A DNA stretch of 7,855 nucleotides. It comes from Roseburia sp. CAG:303. GTDB lineage: Bacteria; Bacillota; Clostridia; Lachnospirales; Lachnospiraceae. The notes under the pieces are model-generated. The model saw only the letters and a list, made by a program, of their open reading frames with translations. It did no database searches and was not told where the DNA came from. This document shows positions 1-5,133 of the stretch, piece by piece (within the stretch, counting starts at the first letter, position 1; every line of letters begins with the position of its first letter). The stretch spans positions 1-7,855 of the forward strand of contig FR900134.1 of NCBI GenBank assembly GCA_000437755.1. The letters are read 5' to 3'. The translations under genes were made by a program, and so were the position numbers.

Positions 1-26
1 TCTCTTCCTTCTTCTCTTCCTTCTTC
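1..26 (-). repeat. 12-bp in-frame tandem repeat encoding EEGR
   Basis: On the minus strand GAAGAAGGAAGA occurs twice perfectly (26-15 and 14-3), and a third copy begins at the window edge. It encodes EEGR-EEGR at the start of the charged C-terminal tail of the Rpn-like protein. Because the unit is a multiple of three, copy-number slippage would lengthen or shorten the tail without a frameshift. The full repeat number is not visible. Confidence 0.7.
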
Positions 27-701
27 CCATCCGGCCAGTCTTTCTTTCTCCATTAATTCACACATCTCTGTCACCTCTTTCTGTTCTGTTTTAAACAACA
101 TAACCCGCTCCGAAAGTTTCGGACATATTTCTTTTCTTCCATTACTGTCTGTAAAATACTCCATCAGTTCTGATACGGATGTCCGGTCTTTTACTTTTGC
201 ATTGACATATATCTCACTCTGTCCGTTCTCCACTTTCTGACCGGTTTCCCTTACGACTCTGTCCACATGATACATGGCATGATTTCCATGGAATATGTCA
301 AACTTTGAAATAAAGACTGCCTTTACCTCGGGCAATTCCTTATAATCCTTCCCTGCCTGCATCGTATACATACTTACCAGTGCCGTATTATATCTTATCC
401 TCTTCTGATGGTCATCATCATCGGATTTCTGGACTTCCACATTATAATAGCTTCCATCCCTGGCACGGCACAGAACATCTAAAATCACAGACTTCCCGAT
501 CAGATTCTTGAGGGATGCCTGTGGGATACACTCTATCACCTGCACTCCGGAATCCTCCAGGATGATTCTTAATAGTTCTTCACATACCTCTTTGTCTTCC
601 ATCATCTTCTGGAAAAAGACATCATCCATCACATTAAACCCGGCAACCTTCTCCCGTTTTTCCTCCAGCGTCATTTCACTTACTCTTTTATATCCTGCCA
701 T
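1..701 (-). CDS. Rpn/PDDEXK_2 family nuclease ('PD-(D/E)XK nuclease family transposase'), C-terminus beyond window
   Basis: Reading the minus strand from ATG at 701 gives 233 uninterrupted codons that run off the window at position 1. The start is fixed by AGGAGG eight bases upstream. Residues 1-30 contain the family opening with FNVMDDVFFQKMM. Residues 74-91 hold the nuclease core: D75 (ILDVLC) and E89-V-Q91 (NVEVQ), the D...ExQ form of the PD-(D/E)XK site. Residues 97-115 (DHQKRIRYNTALVSMYT) match the helix that follows in this family. The protein then enters a charged tail of EEGR repeats, which is typical. Rpn relatives are DNA nucleases that promote RecA-independent recombination; others are annotated as transposases or defence-related. 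The gene is less AT-rich than the polysaccharide genes and has its own strong promoters, so it is an independent unit. I am sure of the family, not of the biological role. Confidence 0.88.
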   Translation of the reverse strand, partial: MAGYKRVSEMTLEEKREKVAGFNVMDDVFFQKMMEDKEVCEELLRIILEDSGVQVIECIPQASLKNLIGKSVILDVLCRARDGSYYNVEVQKSDDDDHQKRIRYNTALVSMYTMQAGKDYKELPEVKAVFISKFDIFHGNHAMYHVDRVVRETGQKVENGQSEIYVNAKVKDRTSVSELMEYFTDSNGRKEICPKLSERVMLFKTEQKEVTEMCELMEKERLAGWEEGREEGR

Positions 702-709
702 ACCCTGCT

Positions 710-715
710 CCTCCT
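710..715 (-). promoter_or_regulatory. Ribosome binding site of the Rpn-like gene
   Basis: A perfect AGGAGG lies eight bases before the ATG at 701. It decides the start of the nuclease-family gene. It sits only six bases downstream of a consensus -10 box, so it should lie at or very near the 5' end of a transcript from the proximal promoter. Confidence 0.8.
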
Positions 716-721
716 GTGTCC

Positions 722-750
722 ATTATATTCGTTTTCCTATTCACTGTCAA
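722..750 (-). promoter_or_regulatory. Perfect-consensus sigma-A promoter (proximal) for the Rpn-like gene
   Basis: On the minus strand TTGACA (750-745) is followed by a 17-base spacer and TATAAT (727-722), an exact match to the housekeeping consensus at the ideal spacing. The predicted transcription start is around 714-717, giving a leader of only about 15 bases that begins at the AGGAGG. No operator-like palindrome is obvious over the boxes. Confidence 0.8.
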
Positions 751-811
751 ATCCTTTGCTGTTCTGTTCTTCATACTTCAATCGTATTGTTTATTTCTAT
801 CTTATCACTAT

Positions 812-840
812 ATATTACAATATTATTTTATTTTTGTCAA
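812..840 (-). promoter_or_regulatory. Second, distal sigma-A-type promoter upstream of the Rpn-like gene
   Basis: On the minus strand TTGACA (840-835) is followed by a 17-base AT-rich spacer and TAATAT (817-812), one transposition away from consensus. It lies just after the terminator at 905-858, so it would start a fresh transcript toward the nuclease gene. Apart from the two promoters and the RBS, I see nothing else between 702 and 857. The AT-richness raises the chance of a coincidental -10, so confidence is lower than for the proximal promoter. Confidence 0.55.
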
Positions 841-857
841 TATTTATTTCATAACGC

Positions 858-905
858 AAAAAGAGCGTCCGGCACATAGATAAAATGTACTGAACACTCT
901 TTTTC
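858..905 (-). terminator. Rho-independent terminator ending the polysaccharide operon / glmS tail
   Basis: Read as minus-strand RNA, 904-885 pairs with 877-858 to form a stem of about 20 base pairs with one mismatch and a seven-base loop (884-878). It ends in GAG/CUC plus five A-U pairs whose 3' arm supplies the U run. Three non-Watson-Crick positions are G-U pairs only in the minus-strand RNA. In plus-strand RNA they would be C-A mismatches, which indicates function on the minus strand. It starts eight bases after the glmS-fragment stop codons and precedes the Rpn promoters. Confidence 0.85.
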
Positions 906-912
906 TACTTCA

Positions 913-1131
913 TTATTCTACTGTAACACTCTTGGCAAGATTTCTTGGTTTGTCCACATCCAGTCCTTTGGCAACACTGACATAATATCCCAGCAGCTGA
1001 AGCGGAATGACTGCCAGACTTCCACTGAAATGCTCATCAATTTTTGGAAGATATACGGCAAAATCAACCTGATCTTCGATGCTGTAATTTCCATATGTGG
1101 TTAATCCCATCAGATATGCACTTATTCTTGC
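913..1131 (-). pseudogene. glmS: 3' remnant of glmS (glutamine--fructose-6-phosphate aminotransferase), N-terminal ~530 residues missing
   Basis: The frame encodes about 73 residues matching the extreme C-terminus of the isomerase (SIS) domain of GlmS. Recognisable features are AYLMGLTTYGNYS, the FAVYLPKIDEHF strand, AVIPLQLLGYY and the invariant ending DVDKPRNLAKSVTVE, followed by tandem TAA TGA stops. Full GlmS is about 600 residues. The glutaminase domain, the first SIS domain and most of the second are absent. An in-frame TAG at 1143-1141 closes the frame upstream. The possible ATG at 1110 has no ribosome binding site, so translation is unlikely. Similarity appears to begin at A-R (1131-1126), within four bases of the stop of the upstream phosphatase gene, so this is the tail of a glmS cut by recombination. 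It could be expressed as an odd short SIS peptide, but I doubt it. Confidence 0.82.
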
Positions 1132-1132
1132 A

Positions 1133-1642
1133 TTATATCCCTATTCCATAGACCTCTGAAACAATCTGCTTCCAGTTACCTGATTCTTTAAATAAATGCT
1201 CAATAATATCTCTAACAGCACCCTGACCGCCTTTGATCTTACTAACATAATTTGAAATCTCTTTAATCTCATTACAACTATCCGCCGGACAACCTATATA
1301 ACCCGCTAACTGCATTGGTGGTAAATCATTTAAATCATCACCTATATAGCCAATTTCTTCTTTCTTCATTTCATGTTCAGAAAAAAACTGTGTCAAAAAT
1401 GCTCTCTTATCCTTTATATTTTGATACAAGTAATCAACCTTTAATTCTTTCATTCTTCTTGTTGTAGCTTCACATTCTCTTCCTGTAAGTACCATTATTT
1501 TTATTCCAGCTTTATGCAATGCAAAAAAAGCGGCTGCATCCTTTGTACAAAATTTTTTTAATTCATTTCCATGTTCATCGTAATAAATCCCTGCATCTGT
1601 CATAGTACCATCGACATCAATTATAAATAATTTTATATTCAT
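1133..1642 (-). CDS. KdsC-like HAD phosphatase (3-deoxy-ulosonate-phosphate phosphatase family)
   Basis: The 169-residue protein has the size and layout of KdsC, a capless C0-type HAD phosphatase that removes phosphate from Kdo-8-phosphate and related ulosonate phosphates. Visible motifs are D9-V-D11-G-T (nucleophile and acid/base), TDAGIYYDEHGNELKKF (the family's beta-hairpin, 15-31), T53-G54-R55, a lysine in NIKDKR (75-80), GDDLND (101-106, Mg2+ ligands) and the KdsC-type tail GGQGAVRDIIE (138-148). The start is supported by the position of motif I. AAAGGAAG lies upstream at long spacing (about 13 bases). The gene is 21 bases downstream of the aldolase gene and ends at the glmS junction. 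Its substrate is probably the phosphorylated product of the aldolase, but this is inferred from neighbours. A KDN-phosphate or similar phosphatase cannot be excluded. Confidence 0.87.
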   Translation of the reverse strand: MNIKLFIIDVDGTMTDAGIYYDEHGNELKKFCTKDAAAFFALHKAGIKIMVLTGRECEATTRRMKELKVDYLYQNIKDKRAFLTQFFSEHEMKKEEIGYIGDDLNDLPPMQLAGYIGCPADSCNEIKEISNYVSKIKGGQGAVRDIIEHLFKESGNWKQIVSEVYGIGI

Positions 1643-1663
1643 TTACCAGATTTCACTTCCTTT

Positions 1664-3226
1664 TTAAATAATATTATACTTTGATGGAGTCAAAAAATCA
1701 ACTTTAACATCCAAATTATGTATAGCCTCAGAAACTGCTACATTAAAACGGTTTCCGTGTTCAGAATAACTTCTTATATTAGAACTATAATAATTATCTC
1801 CCTCTTCCGAATAACCATCTGCTCCAGCAAGTGTAATACTTTTAACATTCATACCCTTTAATAATTTCAATACCATAATAAGACTATTACAACCTTGATT
1901 AAAAGCTCCGGATAAACTATTATAATCAATCGTGTAATCTGCACTTCCATCTATTAAATTTGATGTAATAATAGTTTTGCATACATGATTGTTTATCTTG
2001 CTAAACCTTTTATTATTGCTATAAAATGCAAAATCCACTTTATATTCATTTGGCACAAAATTGACACTTATAATAACAGGATTATTTTGTTCAATAAAAT
2101 TAGTAATCTGGGATTTATACTTTTTAATGGAAGTTCCTGGTGCAATCACAAGTATATTTCTATCCTGTAAAATATGATTTAATTTTTCACGATCCTCACT
2201 ATCATCAATTTGATGATTTTTATATTCCTCATAAAGTTTGTCAGCATACGCAGAATCAAATGCAGTTTTTTTTGACTGTTCAAATCTTGCAAGAATGTGA
2301 TTAATATCTCTATTGGTCAAATCTCCCTTTTCCAAATAATATTCTGCATAATTCCTATGCAAATTATATCTTGCTGATAAAAAATATGCCGGAGTATATC
2401 CCCATTCAACTTTTCCTTTTATTGGTGCAATATAATCTTGTATTGCATCCATTAAATAATCTATATCATATCTATTATCTGTATAATCATTCAAATAATC
2501 TGCAATTAACTCTATCGGAAGATTTCCCGGTATTCTTCCAATTCCCATTAAACTTCCGTCTACAGCCAAAGCCCTGTTTAAATGTTTATCAATAAAATTC
2601 TGTGCCAGGCAACAGCTTAATGACATATTTTCATGTAAATGAAGTGCCAGCCTTATATTTTTATCAAGATTATGATCTACAATACTTACAATCCTGTCTA
2701 AATCTCTTCGCTTCATACTACCAAATGTGTCAACTATTGAAAACTGATACGGCTGTATCTTATTAACCTGATCTATAATCCATAATATCTTCTCATCAGA
2801 ATATCCCATAATATTAATCGGATTAATGCTTAACTTATAGCCTTTTTCTTTTACCCTTTTTGCAAAATCCATACCATCCTCAATGTCATAATCATGAGCT
2901 GTAATACGAATCATTTCAATTCCTTTTCCGGAATATTTACTAAGTTTTTCAATATCATAGTTACTTCTCATTGCCATTGCAGAAAACATTGTTCCTTTTG
3001 TTTCTTCTGGAAGCAATTTATTTAACTCTTCGATATAATTGCATACCGTAATATCTGGATTATATTTTTCCACATTTCTAAGGAATCCAACTTCAACCAC
3101 TTCAACATTCGCATCAACTAAAGATTGGACTATTTCCTTTGCTCTCTGAAATCCCCAATTCCAATTATTAACATACCCTCCATCCCGTAAGGTACAATCA
3201 AGTAATTTTAAATCATTCTTTGCCAT
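1664..3226 (-). CDS. DRE-TIM metallolyase-type aldolase fused to a C-terminal Rossmann-like domain
   Basis: Of 520 residues, about 1-290 form an HMGL-like TIM barrel related to 4-hydroxy-2-oxovalerate aldolase. It contains DCTLRDGGY (10-18; R14 and metal ligand D15), EVVEVGF (42-48), VDTFGSM (165-171), the metal-binding H196-L-H198, and DGSLMGIGRIPGNLPIEL (223-240). Such enzymes use a divalent metal to form pyruvate enolate and add it to an aldehyde. DmpG's catalytic His21 corresponds to Tyr18 here, so substrate or chemistry differs. Residues about 340-355 are a charged linker. From 357 a second domain begins, with NILVIAPGTSIKKY, GCNSLIMVLKLLKGMNVKSI (445-464), LAGADGY (466-472) and VKVDFLTPS (507-515). 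This resembles DUF115/GT42-type nucleotide-sugar folds, though its activity is unknown. The start overlaps the upstream gene by 14 bases and has AAAGGAG at seven bases. Context suggests synthesis of a 3-deoxy-2-ulosonic acid. Confidence 0.85.
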   Translation of the reverse strand: MAKNDLKLLDCTLRDGGYVNNWNWGFQRAKEIVQSLVDANVEVVEVGFLRNVEKYNPDITVCNYIEELNKLLPEETKGTMFSAMAMRSNYDIEKLSKYSGKGIEMIRITAHDYDIEDGMDFAKRVKEKGYKLSINPINIMGYSDEKILWIIDQVNKIQPYQFSIVDTFGSMKRRDLDRIVSIVDHNLDKNIRLALHLHENMSLSCCLAQNFIDKHLNRALAVDGSLMGIGRIPGNLPIELIADYLNDYTDNRYDIDYLMDAIQDYIAPIKGKVEWGYTPAYFLSARYNLHRNYAEYYLEKGDLTNRDINHILARFEQSKKTAFDSAYADKLYEEYKNHQIDDSEDREKLNHILQDRNILVIAPGTSIKKYKSQITNFIEQNNPVIISVNFVPNEYKVDFAFYSNNKRFSKINNHVCKTIITSNLIDGSADYTIDYNSLSGAFNQGCNSLIMVLKLLKGMNVKSITLAGADGYSEEGDNYYSSNIRSYSEHGNRFNVAVSEAIHNLDVKVDFLTPSKYNII

Positions 3227-3956
3227 TTTCCTGCTCCTTTATCATTTTAATTACCATTTCTAAATCTTTATCTGTATCTACAGACAAACTATGACACTCT
3301 GGAACTAAAAATAACTTTAATTGTTTTCCATAATCTAAAAAACGAAGTGTATCTATTCCTTCAATTATTTCAAATCTTCCCGGTTTGCTATTTTTATAAA
3401 AATCAAGCATCTTTTTATTATAGCCTATAATTCCTACATGTTTATAATATTTATAATCAATAGCTTTAAACGGATATGGAATAGGAGTTCTTGACATATA
3501 TAATGCATTCATCTCATTATCAAATACCATCTTTATATTTGATGCATCCATAACCTGTGCCGGTTCTGTCATTTCTGTAATTATATTTGTTCCAAATTCC
3601 CTATCATCCGGAACTTCATCTGGAATTGCAGCTTCTATTGCGTCAGTATTAATTAATGGTTCATCTCCATTTAATTGTAAGTAAAAATCAGCTACAACAG
3701 ATTCCGATACCTCTTGAAGTCTGTGTGCTGCTGTTTTATGTGTATTGGCCGTCATTACAACTGGAATGTTAAATTGTTCACAAACTCCCTTTATTCTTTC
3801 ATCATCTGTTGCCACATAAACTTCATCTAATTTTTTCACACTACATACCCTCTTATAAACCCACCATATCATTGGATAGCCCAATATATCTTTTAATGGT
3901 TTCCCTGGTAAACGTGTTGAGCCGTATCGTGCCGGTATAATTCCTACTACTTTCAT
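3213..3956 (-). CDS. KdsB-like CMP-3-deoxy-ulosonate cytidylyltransferase
   Basis: This 247-residue protein has the normal length of CMP-Kdo synthetase, which activates Kdo-type acids with CTP for glycosyl transfer. Seen directly: the CTP-binding start IIPARYGSTRLPGKPL (6-21), VYVATDDERI (46-55), NGDEP (96-100), ALYMSRTPIPYP (151-162), H173 in KHVGIIGY, and SVDTDKDLE (225-233). Several substrate-pocket segments depart from E. coli KdsB as I recall it: HQSGTER becomes HKTAAHR (73-79), VQGDEP becomes LNGDEP (95-100) and EQLR becomes DTLR (202-205). A sugar acid other than Kdo is therefore plausible, and I give no gene symbol. The start has AAAGGAG five bases upstream. The 3' end overlaps the aldolase gene, which implies coupled translation and a shared pathway. 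Confidence 0.86.
   Translation of the reverse strand: MKVVGIIPARYGSTRLPGKPLKDILGYPMIWWVYKRVCSVKKLDEVYVATDDERIKGVCEQFNIPVVMTANTHKTAAHRLQEVSESVVADFYLQLNGDEPLINTDAIEAAIPDEVPDDREFGTNIITEMTEPAQVMDASNIKMVFDNEMNALYMSRTPIPYPFKAIDYKYYKHVGIIGYNKKMLDFYKNSKPGRFEIIEGIDTLRFLDYGKQLKLFLVPECHSLSVDTDKDLEMVIKMIKEQENGKE
3234..3240 (-). promoter_or_regulatory. Ribosome binding site of the aldolase gene, embedded in the cytidylyltransferase 3' end
   Basis: AAAGGAG lies seven bases before the aldolase ATG at 3226 and is encoded within the last codons (K-E-Q-E-N) of the cytidylyltransferase gene. The 14-base gene overlap and embedded site support translational coupling and fix the aldolase start. Confidence 0.75.
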
Positions 3957-3961
3957 ATATG

Positions 3962-3968
3962 CTCCTTT
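3962..3968 (-). promoter_or_regulatory. Ribosome binding site of the KdsB-like gene
   Basis: AAAGGAG lies five bases before the ATG at 3956, in the 16-base gap after the FrhB-like gene. It confirms the start, which also matches the usual N-terminus of the family (a short strand running straight into the PARYGSTRLPGKP loop). Confidence 0.7.
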
Positions 3969-3972
3969 TCTC

Positions 3973-5130
3973 CTATCGCTTCATCCATTTTTTTAATATT
4001 GTAATTACTCTACTCTTTTTTATATAATCAACTGACATGTAATATTTTCTTGCCCATTTTTTATAACCTAGTTTATATATATCTTCATAAAATGTATCGG
4101 ACAAAGTTGCTTTTTCAGTTGGTTTTATTAAATTTGTATTTCTTTCTACAATCCATTCAAAATTTGTATTTTCAAATTTCAATTCATCTTGAATATAACT
4201 AAAGAGTTTTCTTCCTTTTTCATTATTAACACTAATACAACTTATATCATTATACATTTCAAATGATTTATGATATTTTTTTCCCCATCCATAATCACCT
4301 ATTGTTATATCGCCTACTCTTTTTTCACATGCATATGGACATTGATAACAAATATCATTTAATGACAAAACATTATAAAATGAATTATAATATATATCTT
4401 TATAATATGCTCCTGATTTAAATGTTCCATCATCAAAATAATAATTATAATAATAAATATCATCTTTGTGCTTTTCTTTTAATCTAAATTCATATCTTAT
4501 CAATTTTTTATGATATTTATTTTCTATATATTTCTTATGCTCTTGAAATAACCCTGCACTAGGTACACCATGACATATAATATCTATTAAAAACAAATTT
4601 TTATAATCTTTTTTCAAAAAATTCTTTAATCCAGCTATTTGACAAGGTGTTCCACTAAACAATACCAATTCTCCTTTTGTTAAGTCCTCTTTTATTACTG
4701 AATAAGCATCTCCCAAATAACTTTGTACATATTTACTTCTACATATATCATCTAATTCATTAAAAGATTTAATCTTTTTATGTATTACTGATAGCTCTTT
4801 TCCATATCCACACCCCCAAACACTTCCACCTAATTCTAAAATTTTTTTTGCAACTATAGGAAATATCCCTCCCGAAGAAGCTCTTTCATAGATGCTCTCT
4901 TGTTTAGCAACTGCTATGTAATACAATGGCACATCCTGATTTTTATTAAATATACTATTACTTATAGGACACACACTGGTACAAAGACCACAATTTATAC
5001 ATAATTCATTACTCAATTTTGCCGAAAAAAAACCTTTTCGATTTTTTAATATATCAATACACCCCTTTGGGCATACTTGCTTGCAAGCTCCGCACCCACA
5101 ACACATTAATATTTTTCCTATATTATTCAT
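3973..5130 (-). CDS. Two-[4Fe-4S] ferredoxin / FrhB-like (coenzyme F420 hydrogenase beta-subunit family) protein
   Basis: The 385-residue protein starts with two 4Fe-4S binding motifs, C10-x2-C13-x2-C16-x3-C20-P and C44-x2-C47-x2-C50-x3-C54-P. These are followed by an FrhB-like N-terminal segment (RASSGGIFP, 83-91) and C-terminal domain (LFSGTPCQIAGLKNFL, 157-172; DIICHGVPSAG, 183-193). A cysteine group at 261, 264 and 268 (CYQCPYAC) before GDITIGDYWG-like residues (273-283) is also typical. In archaea FrhB binds FAD and reduces F420. In polysaccharide loci of anaerobes this version sits beside pyruvyl-transferase-like genes, and its redox substrate is not established. No signal peptide is seen, so it is cytosolic. 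ATG 5130 lies three bases after the preceding stop with a weak RBS. ATG 5106 (residue 9) has AGGAAA upstream and is a credible alternative start that keeps all cysteines. Confidence 0.9.
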   Translation of the reverse strand: MNNIGKILMCCGCGACKQVCPKGCIDILKNRKGFFSAKLSNELCINCGLCTSVCPISNSIFNKNQDVPLYYIAVAKQESIYERASSGGIFPIVAKKILELGGSVWGCGYGKELSVIHKKIKSFNELDDICRSKYVQSYLGDAYSVIKEDLTKGELVLFSGTPCQIAGLKNFLKKDYKNLFLIDIICHGVPSAGLFQEHKKYIENKYHKKLIRYEFRLKEKHKDDIYYYNYYFDDGTFKSGAYYKDIYYNSFYNVLSLNDICYQCPYACEKRVGDITIGDYGWGKKYHKSFEMYNDISCISVNNEKGRKLFSYIQDELKFENTNFEWIVERNTNLIKPTEKATLSDTFYEDIYKLGYKKWARKYYMSVDYIKKSRVITILKKWMKR

Positions 5131-5133
5131 AAT

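Noticed and set aside
508..879. Plus-strand open frame of 123 codons
   Set aside because: It lies opposite the continuous Rpn-like frame, its promoters and the terminator. It has a low-complexity Ser/Ile/Leu composition and no RBS.
913..1131. Tn7-type attachment/insertion at glmS
   Set aside because: Tn7-like elements insert just downstream of glmS and leave the gene intact. Here the upstream part of glmS is missing and no transposon ends or Tns genes are visible.
1985..2170. Plus-strand open frame of 61 codons
   Set aside because: Antisense shadow of the aldolase C-terminal domain in AT-rich DNA, with no recognisable protein features.
2371..2595. Plus-strand open frame of 74 codons
   Set aside because: Antisense shadow of the aldolase barrel, with no family motif and no RBS.
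1133..3956. Canonical Gram-negative lipopolysaccharide Kdo pathway
   Set aside because: No KdsA, KdsD, WaaA or lipid A genes are present. The KdsB-like enzyme differs in its substrate pocket, and the surrounding genes and signals look Firmicute.
3973..5130. True F420-dependent hydrogenase or methanogen gene
   Set aside because: No hydrogenase subunits or F420 genes are nearby, and the genomic context is a bacterial polysaccharide operon. The match is to family fold and cysteine motifs only.
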